Positions 25,032 through 34,859 of a stretch of 64,000 bases of DNA are shown in pieces. This DNA is from Chryseobacterium sp. Lineage in GTDB: Bacteria > Bacteroidota > Bacteroidia > Flavobacteriales > Weeksellaceae. The notes beneath the pieces are model-generated. The model made no database searches and had not been told where the DNA came from. It saw nothing but the letters and a program-made list of their open reading frames with translations. Location: NCBI GenBank assembly GCA_031277615.1, contig JAITMC010000027.1, positions 1 to 64,000 on the forward strand, in the 5' to 3' direction. Position 1 is the first letter of the stretch. Every line of letters begins with the position of its first letter. The position numbers and the translations under genes were made by a program.

Positions 25032-26192
25032 ATGCAATTAGTATTTTCAGACGCGCAATACTGGGAAGATTTTCTTCCGCTCACTTTTACCCGTCCCGTT
25101 GCTGCAATGCGATGCGGAATCCTTACTTTTTCTGAAAGATGGCAGAAAATATTAGATAATACGGAAGTTTCTTATTTTACGGAAGCTTACCTCCAGCATA
25201 AATTCAAAGAGCCGGAAGATAAGGAAAGTCTTTTTCTGGTAACGAATTTCCTGCCTACGGAAACTGTTATCCAACAGATTAAAGATCTTAAACAGGGTGA
25301 GGCATTGGTGTACGAAGATGAGCTGGTAGCCGCCAGAATCAATATGAAAGGTTTTTCTTTAAACCAGATCGAAAAAATGACGGACATCAAAGAAAAGCTG
25401 ATCTTTTTCAAAAGACCTTCTGATCTTTTTACCTATAATCATCATGCTGTAGATTTTGATTTCGGTTTGCTGACAGAAGGAAGAACTTCACAGGAACTTT
25501 CCACTACCAACGGATTTTTGGGGGATAAAAAAGATCTTTTCATTGAAGAAGGTGCTCAGGTAGAATTTTCAACCCTGAATACCAAAACAGGTAAGATTTA
25601 CATCGGGAAAAATGCTGAGGTAATGGAAGGGTGCAACCTGCGGGGTCCTATCGCATTGGGAGAGGAATCTAAATTTAATCTCGGTTCCAAAATTTATGGA
25701 GCCACAACCATCGGCCCTCATTGTAAAGTTGGGGGTGAGGTGAATAATATTATCATCTTTGGGTATTCAAGCAAGGGGCATGAAGGATTTATAGGGAATT
25801 CAGTAATCGGGGAATGGTGTAATTTCGGAGCGGATACCAATTCTTCCAACCTTAAAAACAATTACAGCCAGGTAAAACTCTGGAATTACCGCACCAAAGC
25901 TTTTGAAGATACAGGTTTGCAGTTCGCCGGACTCATTATGGGTGATCACTCAAAAACCGCGATCAATACGCAGCTGAATACCGGAACGGTTGTTGGGGTT
26001 GCTTCCAATATTTTCAAACCGGGCTTTCCGCCGCATCTTGTGGAAAACTTTTCATGGGGCGGCCTGAAAGATGATGAAAGATTCAGGCTGGATAAAGTAT
26101 ATGAAGTAGCGGAAAGAGCAATGGGAAGAAGGAAAGTAGCCCTCACAGATGAAGATAAGGCTATTTTAAAACATATTTTTGATACCTATTAA
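25032..26192 (+). CDS. GlmU-like sugar-nucleotidyltransferase family protein
   Basis: A 386-residue protein. The N-terminal half has the start of a degenerate nucleotidyltransferase fold (LVFSDAQYWEDFLPLTFTRP). From about residue 175 there is a left-handed beta-helix of hexapeptide repeats (GKIYIGKNAEVMEGCNLRGPIALGE; IYGATTIGPHCKVGGEV), as in GlmU and other acyl- and nucleotidyltransferases. In Bacteroidota this protein is annotated as a GlmU-family putative sugar nucleotidyltransferase. The classical GlmU signature LAAGxGTRM is absent, so its substrate is uncertain; UDP-GlcNAc-related synthesis is only inferred. Confidence 0.8.
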   Translation: MQLVFSDAQYWEDFLPLTFTRPVAAMRCGILTFSERWQKILDNTEVSYFTEAYLQHKFKEPEDKESLFLVTNFLPTETVIQQIKDLKQGEALVYEDELVAARINMKGFSLNQIEKMTDIKEKLIFFKRPSDLFTYNHHAVDFDFGLLTEGRTSQELSTTNGFLGDKKDLFIEEGAQVEFSTLNTKTGKIYIGKNAEVMEGCNLRGPIALGEESKFNLGSKIYGATTIGPHCKVGGEVNNIIIFGYSSKGHEGFIGNSVIGEWCNFGADTNSSNLKNNYSQVKLWNYRTKAFEDTGLQFAGLIMGDHSKTAINTQLNTGTVVGVASNIFKPGFPPHLVENFSWGGLKDDERFRLDKVYEVAERAMGRRKVALTDEDKAILKHIFDTY

Positions 26193-26198
26193 TAAAAT

Positions 26199-26235
26199 AA
26201 AACACCTCCGGATTTTCAGGAGGTGTTTTATTTTA
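26199..26235. terminator. Bidirectional terminator
   Basis: AAAACACCTCC and GGAGGTGTTTT form an 11-pair stem with A-rich and T-rich flanks, between convergent genes at 25032-26192 and 26233-27054. It can serve both strands. Confidence 0.85.
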
Positions 26236-27054
26236 ATTGGAGTACAGTAACTGCAGGCTGTTCAGGTAATTTTTACCGGCAATAACTTCAGCTTCTCTGT
26301 CTTTAAAAAAGAAATACTGGTACCCCGGGTTTTCCTCTTTCAGTTTTTCAAATTTTTTCTCACTGATACTTTTACCATTGAAGTAGTAATAATCGGGAGC
26401 CCGTTCTTCCGAAATCATTACCGCGCCTATATAGGTATGTTCCGAATCAATCTGGAATTCCTGACCGTTGATTTTCTCATTTTTAGAGAAAAACAGGGAC
26501 GTGTTTTCATAGAGGTCATCATTAAAAGGATTGGTAGGCTTTCTGTTCAGGTTTTCTATAACACTTTTATTGAGTTTTTCAAAATCGAAATACAGGACAT
26601 TCTTTCTTCCAATGGACTCATTAGGGATTTCCAGCATAAAATTTCCCTTGTCATCAGTTAATGCTTTATAATATCTGTTTTTGCTGATCAGGAAAACTTC
26701 AGCATTGGCAATTTCTTTTTTGGTCCTTTTAAAAATAAGTTTTCCCGACAGTTGAGTTGTTGCTGTTTCCCGTTGTTCGGTTGATGGCGTAAAACCCGTT
26801 TTTGTCTGGGCCTGTACGAAACTTAAATGAGTCACTAAAACAATGCCCGCTGCAAACATAGATAAAGAAGGGATTTTTCCACAAAGCTCTTTCCCTCTGT
26901 TGCTTGTAAGCATATCCTGAATCTGTTCATCTGTTTTATGGGTAAGATCCATAACACATTTTGAGCATTTTTCACAGAATTTTCCTTCATGATGCTCCTT
27001 CATAGCTTCCCATTTCTCAGGACAGGGTTTGTTGATTTTGATGCTTTTTCTCAC
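26233..27054 (-). CDS. Membrane-anchored protein with N-terminal Cys cluster and regulatory-like beta domain
   Basis: A 273-residue protein. The N-terminus has a Cys-rich cluster (PCPEKW, then KFCEKCSKCVMDL), probably a small cytoplasmic metal site, then one membrane segment about residues 65-82 (LSMFAAGIVLVTHLSFVQAQ). Residues about 100-175 form a carboxypeptidase-regulatory-like domain (KALTDDKGNFMLEIPNES), followed by a charged tail. Similar Cys-ribbon plus beta-domain proteins are common in Chryseobacterium. Function unknown; the topology suggests coupling of cytoplasm and periplasm. Confidence 0.7.
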   Translation of the reverse strand: MRKSIKINKPCPEKWEAMKEHHEGKFCEKCSKCVMDLTHKTDEQIQDMLTSNRGKELCGKIPSLSMFAAGIVLVTHLSFVQAQTKTGFTPSTEQRETATTQLSGKLIFKRTKKEIANAEVFLISKNRYYKALTDDKGNFMLEIPNESIGRKNVLYFDFEKLNKSVIENLNRKPTNPFNDDLYENTSLFFSKNEKINGQEFQIDSEHTYIGAVMISEERAPDYYYFNGKSISEKKFEKLKEENPGYQYFFFKDREAEVIAGKNYLNSLQLLYSN

Positions 27055-27364
27055 TACGATTATTGTTTTTGCAGATTAAAGATAATTATTTTGGTTTGAA
27101 ATTTCATCAATGAAGGAGTTTTCGGTATAATTAAAACCCTCTGTTTTCTTTTTTAAAGAAAAAATGTAATTTTAATCGATTTATATTTTACAAAAACAGC
27201 GTTGGATTTTCCACTGGAAAACAGCATGAATAAAAGGCTCCTGAAAAAGAGATTCATGGAAATGAATGCTGTAACAACAAATACAGAAAAAAAATGAAAA
27301 TTTTTTACTGTAAGATGTAATAAAAATAAAAAGGCAGTTGTCTTACCTATAAGAAACAAAACTC
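27055..27364. other. Intergenic region upstream of the ECF sigma gene
   Basis: This 310-bp gap separates divergent genes. It contains an inverted repeat, TTTTCTTT and AAAGAAAA, around 27146-27166, and is strongly AT-rich. A 23-codon ATG frame starts at 27226 but has no support. I see no TAnnTTTG promoter for either neighbour. Confidence 0.4.
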
Positions 27365-27874
27365 ATGACCCAAGAAACTTTCAAGAATACGGTGTTTATT
27401 CTCAAAGACGAGATGTATCGTTTTGCGAAAAGATTCGTCATGAGCAGTGATGAAGCAGAAGATGTGGTGCAGGACCTGATGATGAAGTTCTGGCAGAAGA
27501 AAGATGAACTGGAGCAGTTTGGAAATTTCCGCTCCTATGCCCTGAAATCTGTACGGAACGAGTGCCTGAACCGTCTGAAGCATCATGATGTGAAGATTGG
27601 ATTTGCAGATATGCAGCTTCACAGATCAGAACTTTACAGCATGGACGTCAACAACCTGAAGGAGTATATTGTAAGCTTTATCAATCAGCTCCCTGAAAAA
27701 CAGAAAATGGTGATCCATCTGAAAGACGTAGAAGAATACGAGGTCTCTGAAATTTCTGAAATGCTGGAAATGGAAGAAAATGCCGTAAGAGTAAACCTTA
27801 TGCGGGCCAGACAAAAAGTAAAAGAACAAATCTCACAACTGATGAGCTATGAACAAAGATCAATTTCAAAATAA
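27365..27874 (+). CDS. ECF-type RNA polymerase sigma factor
   Basis: A 169-residue sigma-70 family factor. Region 2 is seen at about residues 10-75 (YRFAKRFVMSSDEAEDVVQDLMMKFWQK, with the DxxQD-type helix) and region 4 at about 110-160 (LPEKQKMVIHLKDVEEYEVSEISEMLEMEENAVRVNLMRARQKVKE), a typical helix-turn-helix for the -35 element. It overlaps the next gene by 26 bp, as often seen for ECF/anti-sigma pairs. The operon then carries DUF2807/DUF4252-type envelope proteins, so it likely controls a cell-envelope response. Confidence 0.92.
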   Translation: MTQETFKNTVFILKDEMYRFAKRFVMSSDEAEDVVQDLMMKFWQKKDELEQFGNFRSYALKSVRNECLNRLKHHDVKIGFADMQLHRSELYSMDVNNLKEYIVSFINQLPEKQKMVIHLKDVEEYEVSEISEMLEMEENAVRVNLMRARQKVKEQISQLMSYEQRSISK

Positions 27875-28523
27875 ATACGACGAAATCTTCCGGGAAATAA
27901 AAGAAGAGAAGATGGACTGGAGTTTCGAGGATTTTCTTCAGAAAACAGAAGAAAGTTCAGAAACAAATGATACCCCAATCATTCCCCTGAAGAAAAAGCC
28001 TTCATTCCCGAAATGGGGCTGGATGGCTGCCGGACTGCTGGTATTAGTGAGCCTTGGCTTGGTCTTTAATGGTCTGAATACCCAAAATGTTCAGAATAAG
28101 GAACAGCTGGTGAAAGATGAAGTGCTGAGACAGAAATCAGGCTTTATCGAGGAAAACAGAGATCATCAGGAGCAGGTAGCCGTGAATCATTCCGACTCCA
28201 TTTCCGGTGCTGTAAAAGATTCTGTGTTCCAGGATCAGACCATTGCCGAAAAAGATATTATGGATGAGATCTTATCGAAAAGAAGACGCCTTAAAAAAGA
28301 ATCAAAACCACGATATGTCGACAATTCTTCTATGCAGAGTGCCAAAGACGTTAATGACTCTACAGAATATAACGACTCTTACGTGATTGTAAACGGCAGA
28401 AGGATCAGCAGTGAGAAAGAAGCCATAGATGTCGCCAAATACTCCTTTATGAAACTGGGAAATGAGTTCAAAAGAACCGTAGCTACCTCCCAGAAAAACG
28501 AAAGCTTTGACAGTGAATACTAA
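27849..28523 (+). CDS. Single-pass membrane protein, likely anti-sigma factor
   Basis: A 224-residue protein. The acidic cytoplasmic N-terminus (KYDEIFREIKEEKMDWSFEDFLQKTEE) is followed by one membrane segment at about residues 58-75 (GWMAAGLLVLVSLGLVFNG) and a charged periplasmic part. This is the topology of anti-sigma factors, and it overlaps the sigma gene by 26 bp. No classical zinc-type anti-sigma motif (HxxxCxxC) is present, so the assignment rests on position and topology. Confidence 0.65.
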   Translation: MNKDQFQNKYDEIFREIKEEKMDWSFEDFLQKTEESSETNDTPIIPLKKKPSFPKWGWMAAGLLVLVSLGLVFNGLNTQNVQNKEQLVKDEVLRQKSGFIEENRDHQEQVAVNHSDSISGAVKDSVFQDQTIAEKDIMDEILSKRRRLKKESKPRYVDNSSMQSAKDVNDSTEYNDSYVIVNGRRISSEKEAIDVAKYSFMKLGNEFKRTVATSQKNESFDSEY

Positions 28524-28539
28524 AACCCCATCAATCCCC

Positions 28540-29826
28540 ATGAAAAAGATATTATATATATTCATTATTATTTTAAACAGTTTGGCGACCTATGCAGCAC
28601 AGACTGAACAGCTGAACCGGCTTTTCCAGGATTTTGAAAAGAACGGCGGCGTAACCTCCATCAATATTAAAAAGCCGATGTTCAAACTGCTGAATACCAT
28701 TGATATCAGCGATGAATATGTAGGTAAGATCAAACCTATCCTGAATGAAGTGGATGGTCTTAAAGTGTTGATTATTCCTAAGATAACATTTCCGGACCAT
28801 CTGAAAAATGAAAATCTTGAGAATATAAAATTAAATGAACAGCAATCCAACAAGGTTAACAGAGCATTGAGCAGTCTGAAGTTCAATGAATTGATGACGA
28901 TGAACAGTGATGGGGTTTCTATGAAATTCCTGGCTGAAAATGAAAAAGACAACTATCTGGAAAACCTGGTCTTCAATGTAGATTCTAAGGAAGAGAATAT
29001 TATTTTTATCCTGAACGGAAAAATGAAAATGTCGGATGTGAGCAAGATCATCAATTCAAGCGAAACAGCGGTAAGTTCTTCAAAATCTTCAGTAAAAAGC
29101 AGTTTTGCATCCGATAATGCCTCATCTTACCTGAATGGTGACAACCGGAATGTAGGAGAATTTTCCAGAATTGATGCAAGCATTGGCGTGAATGTAATCT
29201 ATAAGCAGGAAAATGCAAGAAGTGTAAAGGTGCTTGCCGATGCAGATAAGCTTCAATATGTAATCACCAAAGTGGAAAACGGTACCTTAAAAATTTACGT
29301 TGATAATAAAGGAGTCCGTAATCTGAGATTCAAAAACCTGAATGTGAATGTTTCTGCACCGAATATTGACGCAATAACCACTTCAACCGGAGCTGTTTTT
29401 ACTGCTGTTAATCTCGTAACAGGCAACACATTGAAAATCGATGGCTCATCGGGCGGGGTTATCAAAGGTAAATTCAATACCCGGGAAACAGCCAATATTT
29501 CCGTGAGTTCAGGAGCAAGTGTAAGCATGGATATCAATACCCCGAAATTAGTATTGGATACTTCAAGCGGTGCAAGTGCTGTAATAGGAGGACAGGCAAC
29601 ATCTGCCACCATTGATGCCAGCAGCGGAGCGGCCTGTAAAGCAGACGATCTTAAGATCAGTACCGCTACAGCACAATCCACTTCAGGAGCCAGTCTTACG
29701 CTGAATGTTACCGATAAACTGAAAGTAAGAGCTTCTTCCGGAGGTGCTGTGAGACTAAAAGGAGATCCGGAACTGGACATCAAAATAGATAAAGTGTCGG
29801 GAGGAAGCTTCCAGCAGAAAAAATAA
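28540..29826 (+). CDS. DUF4252/DUF2807-like secreted protein
   Basis: A 428-residue protein with a signal peptide (MKKILYIFIIILNSLATYAAQ). The frame is open from 28507, but the signal peptide fixes the start at 28540. Residues about 25-165 resemble the DUF4252 domain also found in the next gene (KMKMSDVSKIIN). Residues about 215-425 are a long repetitive Ser/Gly/Ala/Thr beta-solenoid (SSGASVSMDI; TSSGASAVIGG; SSGAACKADD; SSGGAVRLKG), matching the DUF2807/GIN-type adhesin-like domain. It is likely exposed at the envelope and controlled by the sigma factor. Confidence 0.78.
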   Translation: MKKILYIFIIILNSLATYAAQTEQLNRLFQDFEKNGGVTSINIKKPMFKLLNTIDISDEYVGKIKPILNEVDGLKVLIIPKITFPDHLKNENLENIKLNEQQSNKVNRALSSLKFNELMTMNSDGVSMKFLAENEKDNYLENLVFNVDSKEENIIFILNGKMKMSDVSKIINSSETAVSSSKSSVKSSFASDNASSYLNGDNRNVGEFSRIDASIGVNVIYKQENARSVKVLADADKLQYVITKVENGTLKIYVDNKGVRNLRFKNLNVNVSAPNIDAITTSTGAVFTAVNLVTGNTLKIDGSSGGVIKGKFNTRETANISVSSGASVSMDINTPKLVLDTSSGASAVIGGQATSATIDASSGAACKADDLKISTATAQSTSGASLTLNVTDKLKVRASSGGAVRLKGDPELDIKIDKVSGGSFQQKK

Positions 29827-29838
29827 AAAGCAGCAACC

Positions 29839-30339
29839 ATGAAAACTCTTAAAAACATATTTCTTGCTTTAGCGGCAATAGTCATGCTTCAGTCATGCAT
29901 CGTGTCAGGAAAACCCAATATGGCTTTTTTTAAAGATTCGGCTTATGATTTTGGAGAAGCAAAGTTCATGAGTGTCAACGTTCCCTTATTTCTTGCCAAA
30001 CCTTATATTAAAAAAGCGTTAAGGGAGGATGGGGAAAGTGAAGAGATGATCAGCCTTGTCAAAAAGATTTCCAAAATAAAGGTCATGACGGTTGAAAACG
30101 GAAGCAGTGCAATGCTTAGTGATTATGCCGATTATCTGAACCATAATCGTTATGAAGAATGGGCAACCATAAAGCATGATGGTGAAAATGTAAATATCCG
30201 GGTAAAGCAGGATGGTGACGATATCAGAAATATGCTGATCACGGTAAACTCATCAAAAGATCTTGTCTTTGTAGATGTAAAAGGCCGCTTTACAGCAGAT
30301 GACATTTCAAGAATGATCAATGCTGCGACTGATAAATAA
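29839..30339 (+). CDS. DUF4252-family lipoprotein
   Basis: A 166-residue lipoprotein with a lipobox, LQSC, at about residue 20. The body (VNVPLFLAKPYIKKAL; ISKIKVMTVENGS; DISRMINAATDK) matches the DUF4252 family and also resembles the N-terminal domain of the preceding gene, which suggests a duplication within the operon. It lies 12 bp downstream of that gene. The family is common in Bacteroidota beside ECF sigma factors; its function is unknown. Confidence 0.78.
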   Translation: MKTLKNIFLALAAIVMLQSCIVSGKPNMAFFKDSAYDFGEAKFMSVNVPLFLAKPYIKKALREDGESEEMISLVKKISKIKVMTVENGSSAMLSDYADYLNHNRYEEWATIKHDGENVNIRVKQDGDDIRNMLITVNSSKDLVFVDVKGRFTADDISRMINAATDK

Positions 30340-30368
30340 TCTGTATCTTTTCAAAAACGGTGTGTATC

Positions 30369-31073
30369 ATGGAAAAACTAATACAGGAAGTACGCATCCT
30401 TAAAATTTATGCGGTCTCCCTTACCCTTGTATGTGTTTTGTTTTTCTTCCTGGCCTTTAAAAACCAGTACTCAAAACAACGCTTTGAAGAGATAGATGTA
30501 GAGCGCATCAATATCATTGAAAAAGACGGTACACTGAAAATGGTGATCAGTAACCAGAAACGCCAGCATCCCGGAATGTTCAATAATAAAAGCCTGAAGC
30601 CAAGAGAGAGGGATGCGGGCCTCATTTTCTTTAATGAACTGGGTGATGAATGTGGAGGCTTGGTATATGGAGCAGATGAGAACGGATCCGGAATGGTGTA
30701 TTCCGTGGATCAGAGAAAGACGGATCAGATCATGCAGCTGCAGTATTCGGAAGGGACCAGAAATCAGAAGAACCGTACCTACGGGCTTAAATTGTGGGAC
30801 CGTCCGGATGATTTTCCCATAGAAGATATTATAAGATTTGAAGATTCTCTGAAACGACTCAACGATCCGGAAGTTTCCAGAAGAGCTTATGCTCAATTAA
30901 GAAAAGAAGGAAAGCTGACCAGTGAACGCTTTTTTGCTGGAAAAACAGCCAACGGAGATGTTGGGCTCTTTATAAAAGATACCAACGGCCGGCTCCGGCT
31001 CCGAGTGTATATCGATAAAAATAATCAGACCCATATTGATAAGCTGGATGAAGCCGGCAGGATCATACAATAG
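30369..31073 (+). CDS. Single-pass membrane protein of unknown function
   Basis: A 234-residue protein. A short cytoplasmic start is followed by one membrane segment at about residues 9-28 (LKIYAVSLTLVCVLFFFLAF), then a large soluble domain (VERINIIEKDGTLKMVISNQ; GLIFFNELGDECGGLVYG; GDVGLFIKDTNGRLRLRVYID) with repeated D/N-G turns, which may be a beta-propeller-like or solenoid fold. ATG 30369 is preferred to an in-frame GTG at 30360. It follows the DUF4252 gene by 29 bp, so it may be the last gene of the sigma operon. No family recognised. Confidence 0.65.
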   Translation: MEKLIQEVRILKIYAVSLTLVCVLFFFLAFKNQYSKQRFEEIDVERINIIEKDGTLKMVISNQKRQHPGMFNNKSLKPRERDAGLIFFNELGDECGGLVYGADENGSGMVYSVDQRKTDQIMQLQYSEGTRNQKNRTYGLKLWDRPDDFPIEDIIRFEDSLKRLNDPEVSRRAYAQLRKEGKLTSERFFAGKTANGDVGLFIKDTNGRLRLRVYIDKNNQTHIDKLDEAGRIIQ

Positions 31074-31132
31074 AATTTTCTTTAACCCTAAACAAGTAGT
31101 TTCATATCAATACTCATTTTATTTTGTACAAA

Positions 31133-31160
31133 TACCGTTCTATATAGGAACGGTTTTTTG
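31133..31160 (+). terminator. Terminator of the sigma factor operon
   Basis: CCGTTC and GAACGG form a stem around TATATAG and are followed by TTTTTT. Confidence 0.7.
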
Positions 31161-31230
31161 ATTTAAGTTATTGATTATTAATTTTTATTTAAACTATCAA
31201 AAAGGATTTTCATATCTCGTCAAAATAACC

Positions 31231-31238
31231 TAATTTTG
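31231..31238 (+). promoter_or_regulatory. Putative -7 element of guaB
   Basis: TAATTTTG matches TAnnTTTG and lies 14 bases before the ATG, so the leader would be very short. No good -33 TTTG is visible. Confidence 0.5.
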
Positions 31239-31252
31239 CAAAGAAAGTAAAG

Positions 31253-32713
31253 ATGTCTATTCATAACAAAATTGTAGAGACAGCCATCACTTTCGATGAC
31301 GTTCTTCTAGTCCCTTCTTATTCAGAAGTTTTACCTAACCAGGTTTCCTTAAAATCAAGACTTACCGACAAAATCACGCTGAATGTTCCGATAGTTTCCG
31401 CTGCCATGGACACTGTTACTGAAGCTGATCTGGCCATTGCTCTGGCGAGAGTGGGAGGTTTGGGATTTATCCACAAAAATATGCCGATTGCTGAGCAGGC
31501 AGCACAGGTAAACAGAGTGAAACGTTCCGAGAACGGAATGATTTCTGATCCTGTTACCCTTTCCAAAGATCATACTCTTGGCCAGGCTAAAGAGATGATG
31601 TCAAAATTTAAAATTTCCGGTCTTCCCGTAGTGGATGCGGATAACGTTCTTATCGGAATCATTACCAACAGAGACGTAAAATATCAGGAGAATCTTGATA
31701 TGAAAGTAGAAGAGATCATGACGAAAGATAATCTGATCACTTCCGATAAAGACACCAACCTTGAGAAAGCCAAGGAAATCCTTCTTAAAAACAGAGTGGA
31801 GAAACTGCCGATTGTAGATAAAGACAATAAGCTGGTTGGTTTAATCACCATCAAAGATATCGACAATCAGCTGGAATATCCTAATGCCAATAAAGATGAC
31901 AACGGACGCCTTATAGTAGGAGCAGGTGTTGGTGTCGGGGAAGATACGCTGGACAGAATTGCAGCATTGGTTCAGGCAGGAGTGGATATCATCGGGATCG
32001 ATTCCGCTCACGGACATTCAAAAGGAGTTTTAGATAAAATTTCAGAGATCAGAAAAGCGTATCCGGATCTTGATATCGTAGGTGGAAATATTGTAACGGC
32101 TGAAGCTGCAGAAGACCTTATTAAAGCAGGAGCGAATGTGCTAAAAGTAGGAGTAGGGCCGGGATCTATCTGTACAACCAGAGTGGTGGCAGGAGTAGGA
32201 GTACCTCAGTTATCTGCTATTTACAACGTATACGAGTTTGCCAAAACAAAAAATGTAGCCGTTATTGCTGACGGAGGAATCAAGCTTTCCGGAGATATTG
32301 TAAAAGCTATTGCAAGCGGAGCCGGAGCAGTAATGTTAGGTTCGCTTTTAGCCGGAACAGATGAAGCTCCAGGGGAAGAAATTATTTTCCAGGGTAGAAA
32401 ATTCAAAACATACCAGGGAATGGGAAGTCTTTCTGCCATGAAAAGAGGCGGAAAAGAAAGATATTTCCAGAGTGAAGCTAAAAAATTCGTTCCGGAAGGA
32501 ATTGAAGGAAGAGTACCAAGCAAAGGAAAACTGGAAGATGTGATTTTCCAGCTGACCGGAGGATTAAGAGCTGGTATGGGATACTGTGGGGCTAAAGATA
32601 TTGAAGCTTTACAGAAAGATACCAAAATGGTGATGATCACAGGAAGCGGATTGAAAGAATCCCATCCACACGACGTTATCATTACCCAGGAAGCTCCGAA
32701 CTATTCATTATAA
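31253..32713 (+). CDS. guaB: Inosine-5'-monophosphate dehydrogenase
   Basis: Oxidises IMP to XMP with NAD+, the committed step of guanine nucleotide synthesis. At 486 residues it has the usual bacterial length: an N-terminal barrel part ([16 protein letters not shown]), a pair of CBS domains at about 95-210, then the barrel with the catalytic Cys loop [11 protein letters not shown] (Cys about residue 306), the nucleotide-binding block [10 protein letters not shown] and the flap [11 protein letters not shown]. It has its own promoter and terminator. Confidence 0.97.
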   Translation: MSIHNKIVETAITFDDVLLVPSYSEVLPNQVSLKSRLTDKITLNVPIVSAAMDTVTEADLAIALARVGGLGFIHKNMPIAEQAAQVNRVKRSENGMISDPVTLSKDHTLGQAKEMMSKFKISGLPVVDADNVLIGIITNRDVKYQENLDMKVEEIMTKDNLITSDKDTNLEKAKEILLKNRVEKLPIVDKDNKLVGLITIKDIDNQLEYPNANKDDNGRLIVGAGVGVGEDTLDRIAALVQAGVDIIGIDSAHGHSKGVLDKISEIRKAYPDLDIVGGNIVTAEAAEDLIKAGANVLKVGVGPGSICTTRVVAGVGVPQLSAIYNVYEFAKTKNVAVIADGGIKLSGDIVKAIASGAGAVMLGSLLAGTDEAPGEEIIFQGRKFKTYQGMGSLSAMKRGGKERYFQSEAKKFVPEGIEGRVPSKGKLEDVIFQLTGGLRAGMGYCGAKDIEALQKDTKMVMITGSGLKESHPHDVIITQEAPNYSL

Positions 32714-32739
32714 CAATCGGTTAAATACCATACAGAACA

Positions 32740-32770
32740 GGCTGTTTCATTTTTGAAGCAGCCTTTTTTT
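32740..32770 (+). terminator. Terminator of guaB
   Basis: GGCTGTTTC and GAAGCAGCC form a nine-pair stem (one G-U) around ATTTTT and are followed by seven T. Confidence 0.85.
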
Positions 32771-32980
32771 ATAGGTTCTGCAAGGTTACATATAGGATTA
32801 TTTGGTATTTATTAAATAAAACACACTTATTTATATAAAATTTTTAATAAAAATTATAAAAATATGTAACAAAAATAATGTTTCTCTACTAACTAATGTA
32901 ATTTTTTGAAGTAGCTGCGCTTTTAGCATAAGTTACCGGTTAAAAAAATATTTGAAGTATAATTTGAAAAGATTAAAAAA

Positions 32981-34840
32981 ATGAAAAAAACTTTCCTTTA
33001 TGGATTAACATTGTTTTCTCTTTCTTTATCTGCTCAGCAGCAAGTGAAGATATGTGGTTTAGATGAAGCTCAGGCTCCTTTCCAGAAACAGAACTATGAA
33101 ATTTATGATATGATCCGAGGTCTCCGTAATAAGATCCTTGCATCCAATAAAAATGGTTCCAATAACAGTGCTTTTAAAACTATAGACGGGGTCTATGAAA
33201 TTCCTGTTGTTGTACATGTCATTGTACCTACTAATGCCGCTTTAGGATCAGACTATAATAAAACAGATCAACAGATCCAGGCTTGGCTGGAACATTGCAA
33301 TCAGATGTATGCAGGAACCTATCAGTGGGCTCAATCGGTTCCCGGAGATTTCGGAAATGCTGCTACCATGCCTATCAAGTTGGTATTGGCGAAAAGAGAT
33401 CCTAATTGTAGCCCGACTACAGGAATTGTAAGATATAACGGAGGAACTCTTCCGGGCTATGATACATACGGTGTGAAAAGACAGGGAAATAGCGGGGTGA
33501 CGACCACACAGGTAAAAACAATCGCGCCACACTGGCCGGAAGCTTCCTACTTCAATATTTACATCATGAATAAAGTAGATGGTGGAGGCCAATATGGGAT
33601 CATGGGTTGGGCTGGTCTGCCTACCAATCCGGATTCGGCATATGAGTCTTTTATGAAATCTTTTGTAGTTACTTTACAGGATGATGTAACATTAGCACAT
33701 GAATTCGGGCATAGTATGGGACTGCTCCACACTTTCGGAGATGCTAATCCTAATGCTCCGGCTGGCACTACAGCGACTTCTTTTTGTCCGGCGACTACCA
33801 ACGATTGTAATAAGGATGATGACGAGGTATGTGATACTGAAAGATCAAGAAGCTTACTTAGCGATTATCCGGTACCAACCAATAATGATATGAATTACTG
33901 TACCGGAGCCAATTATCAGGGAGTTCAGTATAATATGATGAATTATACCAATCCTCCTGCATTCAAGTTTACAGATGGACAACATGACAGAGCCGCTACC
34001 TATTTCTTTCTGATGAAAGGTTCATTAAGCACGTCTCTTGGAGCAACAACGCCTGCGCCAACAGCGAATATAGGTGTACCTGTTTCCTCATGTGCACCAA
34101 CCGGAGTGAATACTCCTCAAAATTATTTTGTAGGCCCTACATTGGTAAAACTGGGGAATATCAATAATGCTACGACAGGATTCTGGCAGAATAACGCCAG
34201 TTTTTATGAAGACTATACAGGAGCAAGCTGCCTGAAAGCTACTTCTACACTGCTTTTGATAAGCCAGCAACATAATCTGCAGGTGAATGTTTCCGGAAGT
34301 CAGAATGATGTAAGAGTATGGATTGATTTTAATAACAACGGAACTTTTGAAACTAATGAGCTGATTGCATCCGGTGATAATATCGTGGCAGATCCTTCCA
34401 CTTCAATAGGTACCTTCAGCGCAGCTTTTACAGCTCCGGCTTCTACCGTACTTGATACACCATTGAGAATGAGAGTTATTGTAGATGACGATAATGATAA
34501 TATTACTCCTTGCGGACAGTTAGAATATGGGCAGGCAGAAGATTACACGGTGAAATTTGTGACTACTCTGGGAACAAGCGAGGTAAAAGCCGACAATAAC
34601 GACCTTGTGATCTATCCTAATCCGGTAGTGTCAGGAGATTATATCTTCATTAAAGCTAAGGACGGTAAAAACCTTAAAGTTTCAATTTCCGATATGTCAG
34701 GAAGGCTAATTACCAGCCCTTCTGTAAAAGAGGACAGAAATGGAATCTATAAAGTGGAACAAAATCTTGAAAAAGGAGTGTACATGATTCAGATTTCCAA
34801 TGGAAAAGAAAGTAAAACATCTAAACTGATCGTTAAATAA
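32981..34840 (+). CDS. Secreted M43 (pappalysin-like) zinc metalloprotease, T9SS substrate
   Basis: A 619-residue secreted protease. After a signal peptide (ends LSAQQ) comes a catalytic domain with HEFGHSMGLLH (zinc motif HExxHxxGxxH) near residue 243 and the Met-turn block YNMMNYTN near residue 318. A GEVED-type domain (about 430-525, with VWIDFNNNGTFE and QLEYGQAEDYTV) and a type A T9SS sorting domain (VIYPNPV...MSGR...YMIQI) complete it. It is paralogous to 38366-40279, and the two flank the AAA-M41/DUF4407 operon. The substrate is unknown. Confidence 0.9.
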   Translation: MKKTFLYGLTLFSLSLSAQQQVKICGLDEAQAPFQKQNYEIYDMIRGLRNKILASNKNGSNNSAFKTIDGVYEIPVVVHVIVPTNAALGSDYNKTDQQIQAWLEHCNQMYAGTYQWAQSVPGDFGNAATMPIKLVLAKRDPNCSPTTGIVRYNGGTLPGYDTYGVKRQGNSGVTTTQVKTIAPHWPEASYFNIYIMNKVDGGGQYGIMGWAGLPTNPDSAYESFMKSFVVTLQDDVTLAHEFGHSMGLLHTFGDANPNAPAGTTATSFCPATTNDCNKDDDEVCDTERSRSLLSDYPVPTNNDMNYCTGANYQGVQYNMMNYTNPPAFKFTDGQHDRAATYFFLMKGSLSTSLGATTPAPTANIGVPVSSCAPTGVNTPQNYFVGPTLVKLGNINNATTGFWQNNASFYEDYTGASCLKATSTLLLISQQHNLQVNVSGSQNDVRVWIDFNNNGTFETNELIASGDNIVADPSTSIGTFSAAFTAPASTVLDTPLRMRVIVDDDNDNITPCGQLEYGQAEDYTVKFVTTLGTSEVKADNNDLVIYPNPVVSGDYIFIKAKDGKNLKVSISDMSGRLITSPSVKEDRNGIYKVEQNLEKGVYMIQISNGKESKTSKLIVK

Positions 34841-34859
34841 TCTTTTCTTCTTATCATAA

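Noticed and set aside
27226-27297. 23-codon ATG frame upstream of the sigma gene
   Set aside because: Could be a leader peptide, but there is no -7 element or conserved motif to support it.
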